From Burkholderiales bacterium RIFCSPLOWO2_02_FULL_57_36 (GTDB lineage Bacteria > Pseudomonadota > Gammaproteobacteria > Burkholderiales > Burkholderiaceae_D), in the NCBI GenBank assembly GCA_001770855.1, contig MESE01000142.1, positions 141,813 to 205,812 on the forward strand: a stretch of 64,000 nt of DNA. The letters run 5' to 3'. Of the stretch, positions 19,307 through 27,790 are shown piece after piece (the stretch's first letter is position 1; every line of letters starts with the position of its first letter). The notes beneath the pieces are model-generated. The model saw only the letters and a program-made list of their open reading frames with translations, searched no databases and was not told the origin of the DNA. Made by a program: the position numbers and the translations under genes.

Positions 19307-19446
19307 TGATGCATACAATTTTTCGCGCGCTTGAAATCAAAGTATCAAGAGAGGAAATCTGTACCTTTATGAATTCGTTTGGCGCGCCGGTCCGTAGTCG
19401 CGACGCATTGCGCATCAATGCAAGAACGCCGGAAGTTACAATATGA
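19303..19446 (+). CDS. 47-residue coupled small ORF
   Basis: An ATG at 19303 opens a 47-codon frame that begins inside the stop of the preceding gene (ATGA) and ends in TGA (19444-19446) overlapping the hisH-like ATG at 19443. The spacing is exactly that of a translationally coupled operon gene, and the 136-base gap would otherwise be empty. The product begins MMMHTIFRALEIKVSREE and contains FMNSFGAPVRSRDALRIN. No family is recognised; it may be a small real protein or the remnant of a longer gene. Confidence 0.45.
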   Translation: MMMHTIFRALEIKVSREEICTFMNSFGAPVRSRDALRINARTPEVTI

Positions 19447-20057
19447 TCACCATCATAGATTACGGCATGGGTAATCTCGGGTCTATCAAGAATATGCTGA
19501 AAAAGGTGGGAGTAAATTCCGAAATCACAGCAGATCATGAACGATTAAGTCAGGCGAAAAAGCTTATTCTTCCCGGTGTCGGTGCGTTTGATGCAGGTAT
19601 GATGCGATTGAAAGCTTCTGGTTTAATAGAAATATTAAACCAGAAGGTGGTGCATCAAAAAACTCCGATTCTTGGTATTTGCCTCGGAATGCACTTAATG
19701 ACGGGAGGAAGCGAAGAAGGTACATTGCCCGGACTTGGGTGGGTCCAAGCGAGAACAATCCGCTTTGCACCACCCGTTGGGAGCAATCTTAAAGTGCCAC
19801 ACATGGGCTGGAATGTTGTTAATCCCTGCAAGTCTTCCGCATTGATGAAAGAAGCGGAGGCCGAACAGCGGTTTTATTTTGTGCACTCTTACTATGTGCA
19901 CTGCGAAAACTCCGGCGATGCGTTGTTACATGCAAAATACGGAAATTCCTTCGATGCTGCTTTTGAAGTCGGAAATGTAATGGGTGTGCAATTTCACCCC
20001 GAAAAAAGCCATAAATTTGGCATGCGCATACTGCGTAATTTCGCTGAAAGTTATTGA
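19443..20057 (+). CDS. hisH: HisH-like glutamine amidotransferase subunit, acetamidino module 1
   Basis: Class I glutaminase that releases ammonia for its HisF-like partner. The nucleophile cysteine is in GICLGMHLM and the His-Glu pair in QFHPEKS; the oxyanion and substrate motifs HMGWN and FVHSYYV are present. 204 residues. It sits beside a HisF-like gene and close to a WbpG-type amidotransferase rather than in a histidine operon. It is therefore most likely HisH2, feeding ammonia to an N-acetimidoyl-forming enzyme as in Pseudomonas aeruginosa B-band O-antigen. Confidence 0.88.
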   Translation: MITIIDYGMGNLGSIKNMLKKVGVNSEITADHERLSQAKKLILPGVGAFDAGMMRLKASGLIEILNQKVVHQKTPILGICLGMHLMTGGSEEGTLPGLGWVQARTIRFAPPVGSNLKVPHMGWNVVNPCKSSALMKEAEAEQRFYFVHSYYVHCENSGDALLHAKYGNSFDAAFEVGNVMGVQFHPEKSHKFGMRILRNFAESY

Positions 20058-20058
20058 G

Positions 20059-20832
20059 ATGCTGCGTATTCGAGTAATTCCATGTCTATTGCTTAAGGGG
20101 CAAGGTCTTGTCAAAACCGTCAAGTACAAGGATCCAAAATACGTAGGAGACCCCATAAATGCTATCAAGATATTCAATGACAAAGAAGTTGACGAATTGA
20201 TGTTATTGGATATTACCGCAAGCGTAGAAGGACGCGGGCCGTCCTTCGAGATCATCAAGGATGTGGCAAGCGAATGCTTCATGCCGCTTGCCTATGGCGG
20301 GGGTATTCGTAATTTGGACGACATTCGCCGCATACTTGCAACGGGCGTGGAAAAGGTTGTGCTTAATACTGCGGCAATCGGCAATCCCGAGCTGATTCAA
20401 AGGGCGGCGCAAGAGTTTGGATCACAGGCTATTGTTGTATCGATAGACGTGAAGAAAAGGCTGTTTGGGGGATACGAAGTAATGTCCGCTCGCGGCAGCC
20501 GCAAGACGGGCTTTGATCCGGTTTCATTCGCGAAGCGAGTTGTAGAGTTGGGAGCAGGCGAATTGCTCGTCAGTGCAATTGACCGAGATGGCATGCAGCA
20601 GGGATACGACTTGGAACTCGTGGAGCAAGTGACTTCCGCGGTAAATGTACCAGTAATTTCCAGTGGGGGCGCAGCCAGTGTAGACGATTTCATTCAGGTT
20701 TGTGCAAAAAGCGGCGCTGCTGCTGTTGCAGCGGGAAGTATGTTCGTATTCACAGGCCCTCATCGAGCCGTATTGATTACCTACCCGACAAAAGATCAAT
20801 TAAGACCGCTTTGGCATGCTGAACGCAAGTAA
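20059..20832 (+). CDS. hisF: HisF-like acetamidino-modification subunit, module 1
   Basis: (beta/alpha)8 barrel related to imidazole glycerol phosphate synthase HisF, 257 residues from the ATG at 20059. Against the usual IPCLDVK motif it reads IPCLLLK, so catalytic Asp11 is leucine, while Asp130 (VVSID) and the SAIDRDG aspartate are kept. Losing Asp11 argues against cyclase activity; the barrel probably acts as an ammonia channel to WbpG, as in AglZ/HisF2-type proteins. An upstream in-frame codon would overlap hisH by 74 bases and was rejected. It overlaps the wzy candidate by 17 bases. Confidence 0.88.
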   Translation: MLRIRVIPCLLLKGQGLVKTVKYKDPKYVGDPINAIKIFNDKEVDELMLLDITASVEGRGPSFEIIKDVASECFMPLAYGGGIRNLDDIRRILATGVEKVVLNTAAIGNPELIQRAAQEFGSQAIVVSIDVKKRLFGGYEVMSARGSRKTGFDPVSFAKRVVELGAGELLVSAIDRDGMQQGYDLELVEQVTSAVNVPVISSGGAASVDDFIQVCAKSGAAAVAAGSMFVFTGPHRAVLITYPTKDQLRPLWHAERK

Positions 20833-22099
20833 CTCACTTTCATCGATATCACAACTTGAGACGTCGATGAAACATAAGGCTGACGGCCTTCAGCGAAACT
20901 GGACTCTTCTTGTTTTTGTGGTCCTATCAATGCTGGTCCAGATCTCAATCGGGCAGGAGGATAAAGTCGAGGTTTTTAGTTCGACATACTGGATGTTAGT
21001 CGGCCCAGCGTTAATTTTTCCAATTTTTAGCATTAGACAGACCCTTATCGGTCTTTTAACTTCACGGGCTTGTCTGCTTTTGATATTTGGTGCTGTCGCT
21101 GGCGCTTGGCATTTGCTGCACGCTGACATACGTGCAGCTTCTCAGCTCATGTTGCTTGTTTGGGTTACGGCTTGGGTTGCAGGAAGCCGCACACGAATTT
21201 TCATAAGCGATTTAGTAAAATTGTATATTGGCTTAATCCTGATTGGAATAGCCATTGGTATATACACTGACATGAATGTCTGGGGTTTTTTCCCTGGTGC
21301 GACTCGTGAAGATTACGGCGTTTGGAGGGTGTCGTTCTTCCCCAATATCGCGAATACCGGAATGCTGTCTTTGTTCATGCTGCTTGTGCTAACGAAGGAT
21401 AGGATAACGATCGTTAAGCACCCCATTGCGCTGGCGATTTGCTTGTATTTTTTGATTTTTTCGTTTGTGAGAACAGCTCAAATTGCAGCACTTTTATATT
21501 TCTTTATGCGATTTTGGTATGCACTCGGAAATTACTCGAATAAAAGGGAATATTATTTTTGGAGCGCGATAATTGCCGCTATAACAGTCCTTGCGTTAAT
21601 CGCTTTATCTCCATTTCTCTTGGACTCTGCTCAACATTTTCCGATTGTATCGCGCCTTTTTCTTAGGGGAGAGGAAGGACTTACGACTGAAGAAATTTTT
21701 GAACAAGCATATCGACCTTGGTTATGGTGGCAACATTTTTCTCTTTTTTCTTCAAGTCCGGGACTAATGGGCTTGGGTTCTTTTGAATTTGGCGAAGTTG
21801 TAGATCAAAGTCTCAGCTTCGAACACGTTGACATGGGATCTGAAAGCTTACCTACTCGGTTATTAGCTTCATACGGTCTTCCAGTCGTTTTTTTTCTGGC
21901 ATTTATTACCGTCGGATTGAGACGCAGGGCTTATTTTGCAGATCGCTGGGCATGCGCTTGTTTCCCCGCGATTATTTTGCTTATGATGAGTTGGGGTAGC
22001 ATATTCCATCCTACAAATGCTTTTTTTGTTCTCTTTTTCGCCCTTCTTCTTTACGGCAGTGAGGGTTTTCCGGAAAAATATCCGCCAAGTATCGATTAA
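20816..22099 (+). CDS. wzy: Wzy-like O-antigen polymerase candidate
   Basis: 427-residue polytopic membrane protein with about ten to twelve hydrophobic segments and a larger hydrophilic loop (about residues 275-345) containing RLFLRGEEGLTTEEIFEQAYR, the topology of Wzy/WaaL proteins. Such proteins share little sequence, so the call rests on topology and on the presence of wzx and wzz in the same locus. Starts are possible at 20816 or at ATG 20867. It would join flipped repeat units at the periplasmic face. Base composition is visibly more A+T-rich than the housekeeping genes. Confidence 0.7.
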   Translation: MLNASNSLSSISQLETSMKHKADGLQRNWTLLVFVVLSMLVQISIGQEDKVEVFSSTYWMLVGPALIFPIFSIRQTLIGLLTSRACLLLIFGAVAGAWHLLHADIRAASQLMLLVWVTAWVAGSRTRIFISDLVKLYIGLILIGIAIGIYTDMNVWGFFPGATREDYGVWRVSFFPNIANTGMLSLFMLLVLTKDRITIVKHPIALAICLYFLIFSFVRTAQIAALLYFFMRFWYALGNYSNKREYYFWSAIIAAITVLALIALSPFLLDSAQHFPIVSRLFLRGEEGLTTEEIFEQAYRPWLWWQHFSLFSSSPGLMGLGSFEFGEVVDQSLSFEHVDMGSESLPTRLLASYGLPVVFFLAFITVGLRRRAYFADRWACACFPAIILLMMSWGSIFHPTNAFFVLFFALLLYGSEGFPEKYPPSID

Positions 22100-22127
22100 G
22101 CAGCATTTTTGATTATTTTATTTAAGC

Positions 22128-23240
22128 ATGATTACTGAAACCTGTACTTGTTGCATTATGGATAAAACAGATCCTGATATTACCTTTGATAATGAAGGGA
22201 TTTGCAACCATTGCCATCGTTATAAGCGTGTCGCAACTCAACGTCTAATCCCACTGGACCAACGCGAAAAGCAGTTAGGATTTTTGGTCGCGGAAATTAA
22301 AGCGGCAGGAGAAGGAAAAGACTATGACTGTGTAATTGGGGTAAGCGGAGGAGTCGACAGCACATATGTTGCCTATCTTGTTAAACAGCTCGGACTTCGT
22401 CCGCTAGCAATTCATCTTGATAATGGTTGGAATTCTGAGCTTGCGGTTGCCAATATCCAGAAAACACTCAGTGCGCTTAATATCGATTTGTATACACACG
22501 TTATTGATTGGCAGGAATTTCTAAAGCTGCAAGTAGCTTTTCTAAAAGCATCAACGCCTGACGGGGAAGTGCCCACCGATCATGCTATTTTTGCCCTGCT
22601 TTATGAATTGGCTGCAAAACATGGCTTAAAGCACGTTATTCTCGGCACCAACGTAGTAAGTGAAGCAATTCTTCCTGAAAAATGGGGATATGGCTATTTT
22701 GATTGGCGCTATATAAAGGACGTACAGCGTCGATTCGGCACAGGAAAATTGACTACGTACCCACATTTTTCATTGGCGAAACTGGCATATAGCGTATTTG
22801 TGCGGCGAATCCGGATGGTCGCAATCCTGAACTACGTTCATTATGACAAGAAAGAAGCGATGGACGTATTACAAGACAAGCTGGGATGGATCTATTACGG
22901 TGGCAAGCATTACGAATCAATCTATACTCGCTTCTACCAAGCATATATATTGCCGCGTAAATTTAATATTGATAAGCGGAAGGCACATTATTCAAATCTG
23001 ATCTGCTCTGGTCAAATGACACGTGAAGAAGCTTTTACCCTCATGCAAGATCCGGTCTATCCGGAAAAACTTCTGGAAGATGACCGGGAATACACGATTA
23101 AAAAACTGGGTCTGACTGAAGATGAATTCGAAGCTATCATGAAAGCTCCAAATAAGACATTTCTTGATTATAAAACCAGTCATGGATTATTCGAGCATGC
23201 CAAAAAAATCGTAAACGCTTCTCGTCGTTGGATAGGCTGA
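22128..23240 (+). CDS. wbpG: N-acetyl sugar amidotransferase, WbpG-type (module 1)
   Basis: 370-residue PP-loop ATP pyrophosphatase of the N-acetyl sugar amidotransferase family. CTCCIMD and GICNHC form a cysteine cluster near the N-terminus, and the ATP motif is GVSGGVDST (about residues 73-81). With HisH and HisF subunits it converts an N-acetyl group of a sugar into an N-acetimidoyl (acetamidino) group. The likely substrates in this locus are the 2,3-diacetamido-uronic acid or L-FucNAc. Its stop overlaps the next gene's ATG by one base (TGATG). Confidence 0.87.
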   Translation: MITETCTCCIMDKTDPDITFDNEGICNHCHRYKRVATQRLIPLDQREKQLGFLVAEIKAAGEGKDYDCVIGVSGGVDSTYVAYLVKQLGLRPLAIHLDNGWNSELAVANIQKTLSALNIDLYTHVIDWQEFLKLQVAFLKASTPDGEVPTDHAIFALLYELAAKHGLKHVILGTNVVSEAILPEKWGYGYFDWRYIKDVQRRFGTGKLTTYPHFSLAKLAYSVFVRRIRMVAILNYVHYDKKEAMDVLQDKLGWIYYGGKHYESIYTRFYQAYILPRKFNIDKRKAHYSNLICSGQMTREEAFTLMQDPVYPEKLLEDDREYTIKKLGLTEDEFEAIMKAPNKTFLDYKTSHGLFEHAKKIVNASRRWIG

Positions 23241-24454
23241 TGGCACTCAAGGTTCTCTATATTCATTTGATTGGAGCTTTTGGCGGATCTTCGCGAAGTC
23301 TTTTTGAGGCGGTAAGAGCTTTGCCGGCCGGGGAGATTGATGCGTATTTCGTGACACAACGCGGGTCCGTGACCAAATTCTTCAAGCAAGTAGGTGTCGA
23401 CGTAATCGAATCCCCAGGTCTTACGCAATTCGATAACACCCGCTATAGTTTTTACCGTGGTGTCAGATGGTTGGTGATGTTGCGTGAACTTCTCTATCTG
23501 CCTGCGACGGTGCTCGTCCTGTGGCGTGCACGCAAGCGGTGGGGCCATATGGATCTCATCCACTTGAATGAATTTACCGGACTGATCCCCATGCTGATAG
23601 CACAAAGCTTCTTTAATGCGCCGGTCGTTGTTCATGCAAGATCCGTGGCGCGTACCGAGCCCATGTCTTTACGAACACGGTGGGTAAATGGCATATTGAA
23701 GAAAAAAGTAGCTGCAGTAGTGGCAATTGACGAGAATGTTCGTGCAAGTTTACCCGCGACTCTTGCTGTCGACGTCATTCATAACGGGTTCACGCCGGTC
23801 GTAGAGCACAGCAGAGACGAGTCCTTCCATGCGAAGCTGCAATTGTTACGGCCTACGTCATATAAAGTTGGTTTTGTCGGCAATTTATTGCGGGTGAAGG
23901 GTCTTTATGATCTGGTCGAAGCAGCGCGTATCGTAAGGCGTGCCGGATTGGATGTCGAATTCATCATCGTTGGTGAAAATGCACGCAAACTGAATGGCTT
24001 GCGCGGAGGGCTTCTGAAGTTCCTCGGTCTTGCACAAGATGTGAGATCGGATCTAGAGAGGTTAATCGTAGAATACGGACTTGCCGATTCCTTCCATCTC
24101 ATGGGATTCACTACTGACATACAACGAGTTTATCAGAGCTTGGATATGCTATGTTTCCCCTCCCATTATGATGCGCCGGGACGGCCGATATTCGAAGCCG
24201 CTTTTTCCGGCATACCCAGCGTGGTCGCTGTTCGTGACCCGCGATCAGACACGCTGATAGACGGCGAAACCGGATTGGCGGTCCCGCCACAAAATCCAGA
24301 AGCGCTCGCCGAAGCCATAATATATTTTGCCAGCAATCCGGAAAAATCTCGTGCATTTGGAAATGCTGCGCGTATTATGGCGCATCAAAATTTTGACGTG
24401 AAATCGAATTCGGCGAATCTGCTTGCCGTCTATCGCCGCTGTACAGGCAGCTAA
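23240..24454 (+). CDS. GT4-family glycosyltransferase
   Basis: 404-residue GT-B cytoplasmic transferase. The N-terminal domain contains HLIGAFGGSSRSLFEA; the donor domain contains VGFVGNLLRVKGLYDLVEA, LDMLCFPSHYDAPGRPIFEAAFSGIP with the EX7E-like element, and DGETGLAVPPQNPEALAEA. The ATG at 23240 is preferred to an upstream TTG (23228) because it overlaps the wbpG stop. It should transfer one sugar of the O-unit; donor and acceptor cannot be told. Confidence 0.88.
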   Translation: MALKVLYIHLIGAFGGSSRSLFEAVRALPAGEIDAYFVTQRGSVTKFFKQVGVDVIESPGLTQFDNTRYSFYRGVRWLVMLRELLYLPATVLVLWRARKRWGHMDLIHLNEFTGLIPMLIAQSFFNAPVVVHARSVARTEPMSLRTRWVNGILKKKVAAVVAIDENVRASLPATLAVDVIHNGFTPVVEHSRDESFHAKLQLLRPTSYKVGFVGNLLRVKGLYDLVEAARIVRRAGLDVEFIIVGENARKLNGLRGGLLKFLGLAQDVRSDLERLIVEYGLADSFHLMGFTTDIQRVYQSLDMLCFPSHYDAPGRPIFEAAFSGIPSVVAVRDPRSDTLIDGETGLAVPPQNPEALAEAIIYFASNPEKSRAFGNAARIMAHQNFDVKSNSANLLAVYRRCTGS

Positions 24455-24501
24455 CGCAAAATATCTGCTCGGCGCAAACTGCTAATTTGGTTTGGAAACT
24501 T

Positions 24502-25536
24502 ATGTTTAATAACAAAACTCTACTTATTACCGGCGGTACCGGATCTTTCGGAAATGCGGTGCTCAGACGCTTTTTGAATACCGAAATTGCTGAAGTAAGA
24601 ATTTTCAGTCGCGACGAAAAGAAGCAGGATGACTTGCGAAAGAAATTCCATAACAACAAACTCAAGTTTTACATTGGCGATGTTCGAGACTACAGCAGCG
24701 TTCTAAACGCGATGCGGGGTGTAGATTACGTGTTTCATGCTGCGGCGCTGAAACAAGTGCCGTCGTGTGAATTCCACCCTATGGAGGCGGTTAAAACCAA
24801 TGTGGTTGGCACGGAGATTGTGTTGGAGGCCGCGATTGTCAGTAAAGTAAAAAGGGTTATTTGTCTGAGCACTGACAAAGCAGTTTATCCAATCAATGCA
24901 ATGGGCATTTCCAAGGCAATGATGGAAAAGGTGATGGTCGCCAAATCGCGCAACCTCGAAGGCACAGATACTGTTGTTTGTGGTACCCGTTACGGCAACG
25001 TTATGGCATCGCGCGGATCGGTAATTCCGCTTTTTGTCGACCAGCTGCAAGCTGAGAAACCGTTGACCATTACTGACCCGGCGATGACGCGCTTCATGAT
25101 GACACTGGACGACGCTGTAGAATTAGTCTTGTATGCATTCAAGCATGGGGAAAACGGCGATATTTTCGTGCAAAAGGCGCCAGCCGCGACGATCCAGGTA
25201 TTAGCGACTGCTGTGCTTGAACTGCTTGGTAAAAGCGGCCATTCGATTAATGTCATAGGTACGCGCCACGGTGAAAAATTATTTGAAACATTGCTTAGCA
25301 GGGAAGAGATGGCCTGCGCGCAAGACTGCGGAAACTATTACCGAATCCCGCCAGACCTGCGAGATCTGAACTACGGTAAATTTGTAGAAGAAGGTGAACG
25401 AATCATTTCAGCCAGTGAGGACTACAACTCACACAATACTGAACGACTTGATGTCAAAGGAATGAAGAGCCTGCTGCAAAAACTCGATTTCGTCCGTGAT
25501 CTGATGGCAGGAAAATCTGCCCACGCGATTGACTAA
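24502..25536 (+). CDS. fnlA: UDP-GlcNAc 4,6-dehydratase/5-epimerase, FnlA/WbjB/CapE type
   Basis: First enzyme of UDP-N-acetyl-L-fucosamine synthesis. SDR enzyme with LLITGGTGSFGNAVLRRF at the N-terminus, ALKQVPSCEFHPMEAVKTN, and STDKAVYPINAMGISKAMME, in which the usual catalytic tyrosine is replaced by methionine (MxxxK) as in this dehydratase group. 344 residues from ATG 24502; a TTG 15 bases upstream is less likely. Followed by fnlB and fnlC in canonical order. Confidence 0.92.
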   Translation: MFNNKTLLITGGTGSFGNAVLRRFLNTEIAEVRIFSRDEKKQDDLRKKFHNNKLKFYIGDVRDYSSVLNAMRGVDYVFHAAALKQVPSCEFHPMEAVKTNVVGTEIVLEAAIVSKVKRVICLSTDKAVYPINAMGISKAMMEKVMVAKSRNLEGTDTVVCGTRYGNVMASRGSVIPLFVDQLQAEKPLTITDPAMTRFMMTLDDAVELVLYAFKHGENGDIFVQKAPAATIQVLATAVLELLGKSGHSINVIGTRHGEKLFETLLSREEMACAQDCGNYYRIPPDLRDLNYGKFVEEGERIISASEDYNSHNTERLDVKGMKSLLQKLDFVRDLMAGKSAHAID

Positions 25537-25539
25537 TCT

Positions 25540-26661
25540 ATGAAAGTACTCATTACCGGAGCAAATGGATTTGTTGGTAAAAACCTGTCGGTCCGACTAA
25601 GTGAACGTTTGGATATCGAAGTGCTGCCTTTCACCAGGGACTCTTCGATCGATGAATTGCGTCAGCACGTTGGGAATGCAGATTTCATTTTTCATCTTGC
25701 CGGCGTTAACCGGCCAACCGATCCTGCCGATTTTGCTGCCGGAAATGCGGAGTTGACGCAAACTCTGTGCGAACTCATTGCGCAAAGCGGCCGCAAAATT
25801 CCGATAGTGTATACATCTTCGATTCAGGCTGAGCGCGACAATCCGTATGGAATCAGCAAGCGCCGGGCTGAAACGATGTTGGTTGACCTAGCGAATCGAA
25901 GCGGCAGCAGCGTCTATATTTTCCGCCTTCCCAATGTCTTCGGAAAATGGTGCCGCCCGAATTACAATTCAGTTGTTGCTACCTTTTGCCACAACATCTG
26001 CCGAGACCTTCCAATCCAGGTCAACGATCTGAACGCCGAGATAACCTTGGTATATGTGGATGATGTAATCCATCAGTTTGTTCAACTGATGGATGGCCAG
26101 ATTAATGAAGGCGTGTTTGCAAAGGTGGAGCCCGAGTATGTGACTACCATTGGCAAACTGGCCGACCAGATACTTGCATTCAAGCAGAGCCGGCAAACCT
26201 TGGTTACCGAGCGAGTCGGAACCGGCTTTGTCCGTGCGCTGTATGCAACTTATGTCAGTTATCTGCCACCAGCAATTTTTTCCTACGTCGTGCCACAATA
26301 CAGCGATCCGCGCGGCGTTTTCGTTGAGATGCTGAAGACACAGGATTCAGGCCAATTTTCGTACTTTACCGCTCATCCCGGTATTACACGAGGCAGCCAT
26401 TACCATTATTCAAAAACCGAAAAATTCCTGGTGATAAAAGGCGAGGCGCGTTTCGGTTTTCGCCACATCATCACCAATGAGTATTACGCAATTATTACCT
26501 CCGGCAGCAAGCCGGAAATCGTCGAAACTATTCCCGGCTGGACACATGACATTACCAACATCGGCGAAGATGAAATGATCGTCATGTTATGGGCAAATGA
26601 GATCTTTGATCGGGAGAATCCAGACACTTATGTACGCCCGGTAAACCATGAAAAAACTTAA
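25540..26661 (+). CDS. fnlB: Bifunctional epimerase/reductase, FnlB/WbjC/CapF type
   Basis: Second enzyme of the UDP-L-FucNAc pathway. An N-terminal SDR domain (ITGANGFVGKNL; YGISKRRAE with Y and K) is followed by a C-terminal cupin domain (about residues 255-373) with GITRGSHYHYSKTEKFLVI and WTHDITNIG, the domain order of CapF: cupin epimerase at C3, SDR reductase at C4. 373 residues. It overlaps fnlC by 14 bases. Confidence 0.92.
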   Translation: MKVLITGANGFVGKNLSVRLSERLDIEVLPFTRDSSIDELRQHVGNADFIFHLAGVNRPTDPADFAAGNAELTQTLCELIAQSGRKIPIVYTSSIQAERDNPYGISKRRAETMLVDLANRSGSSVYIFRLPNVFGKWCRPNYNSVVATFCHNICRDLPIQVNDLNAEITLVYVDDVIHQFVQLMDGQINEGVFAKVEPEYVTTIGKLADQILAFKQSRQTLVTERVGTGFVRALYATYVSYLPPAIFSYVVPQYSDPRGVFVEMLKTQDSGQFSYFTAHPGITRGSHYHYSKTEKFLVIKGEARFGFRHIITNEYYAIITSGSKPEIVETIPGWTHDITNIGEDEMIVMLWANEIFDRENPDTYVRPVNHEKT

Positions 26662-27781
26662 AGTCATGACGGTGGTCGGCACCCGACCCGAGATCATCCG
26701 ACTCTCGCGTGTGATGGCCGCGCTCGACCACTATTGTGATCACGTGATCGTACATACAGGGCAGAATTACGATTATGAGCTGAATGAGATTTTCTTTCGA
26801 GATCTTGAGGTACGTAAGCCTGATCATTTCCTCAATGCGGCTGGTACGAACGCAGCTGAAACTATTGGCAATGTGATTATTTCAGTTGATCGGGTGCTGG
26901 CCGAAGTACAGCCGGACGCGTTGCTGGTTCTCGGTGATACTAACAGCTGCTTGGCAGCGATTCCTGCCAAGCGAAGAAAGATCCCGATTTTCCATATGGA
27001 GGCCGGCAATCGCTGTTTTGATCAGCGCGTACCCGAGGAAACAAATCGGAAAATCGTTGACCACACTGCCGATATCAATCTTACCTATAGCGATATTGCG
27101 CGGGAGTACCTGCTGCGCGAGGGATTGCTTCCTGACCGGATCATTAAAACCGGCAGCCCGATGTTTGAAGTCTTAAACCATTACCGCGATGGCATTGAGC
27201 GCTCGGATGTGCTGACCCGGCTCGGCTTGGAAGAAGGAAAGTACTTCGTGGTAAGTGCTCATCGCGAAGAAAATGTCGATTCGGATCGACTACTCAATGC
27301 CTTGGTTGAAACCTTGAACGATGTTGCAATCGAATTTGATTTCCCGATCATTATGTCGACGCATCCTCGTACGCAAAAGCGCATCGACGCGAAGGGTATT
27401 AAATTCCATGCCAATGTTCGCTTGTTAAAGCCAATGGGTTTCAAGGACTATGTAAAACTGCAAATGTGTTCACGTGCGGTGTTATCCGATAGCGGGACCA
27501 TTGGCGAGGAATCGTCAATCTTGAATTTTCGCGCCGTGAACATCCGTGAAGCGCATGAACGACCAGAGGCCATGGAAGAAACGGCCGTCATGATGACAGG
27601 CCTTAATTCAACCCGTGTGATGCAGGCGCTAACAGTGCTGGAAAAGCAGCCCACAGGCAGCGAACGGTTGATGCGCCAAGTAGCAGACTACGCTATGCCC
27701 AACGTCTCAGAAAAAGTGGTCAGGATCATTTTGAGCTATACCGATTACGTGAACAGGGTTGTCTGGCAACGCTACCAGTAA
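26648..27781 (+). CDS. fnlC: UDP-N-acetylglucosamine 2-epimerase family, FnlC/WbjD/CapG type
   Basis: Final C2 epimerase giving UDP-L-FucNAc. GT-B-fold epimerase with VVGTRPEIIRLSRVMAAL, HTGQNYDYELNEIFF, HMEAGNRCFDQRVPEE, and SDSGTIGEESSILNFRAVNIR; 377 residues. It is related to WbpI, which would epimerise the diacetamido-uronic acid made by the wbpBDE-like genes. Position directly after fnlAB makes the FucNAc role most likely, but a second role cannot be excluded because no separate wbpI was found. Confidence 0.9.
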   Translation: MKKLKVMTVVGTRPEIIRLSRVMAALDHYCDHVIVHTGQNYDYELNEIFFRDLEVRKPDHFLNAAGTNAAETIGNVIISVDRVLAEVQPDALLVLGDTNSCLAAIPAKRRKIPIFHMEAGNRCFDQRVPEETNRKIVDHTADINLTYSDIAREYLLREGLLPDRIIKTGSPMFEVLNHYRDGIERSDVLTRLGLEEGKYFVVSAHREENVDSDRLLNALVETLNDVAIEFDFPIIMSTHPRTQKRIDAKGIKFHANVRLLKPMGFKDYVKLQMCSRAVLSDSGTIGEESSILNFRAVNIREAHERPEAMEETAVMMTGLNSTRVMQALTVLEKQPTGSERLMRQVADYAMPNVSEKVVRIILSYTDYVNRVVWQRYQ

Positions 27782-27790
27782 GGCCCTTAA

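Noticed and set aside
19443..20832. Reading hisH and hisF as histidine biosynthesis genes
   Set aside because: No other his gene is near, HisF lacks Asp11, and both flank an N-acetyl sugar amidotransferase locus.
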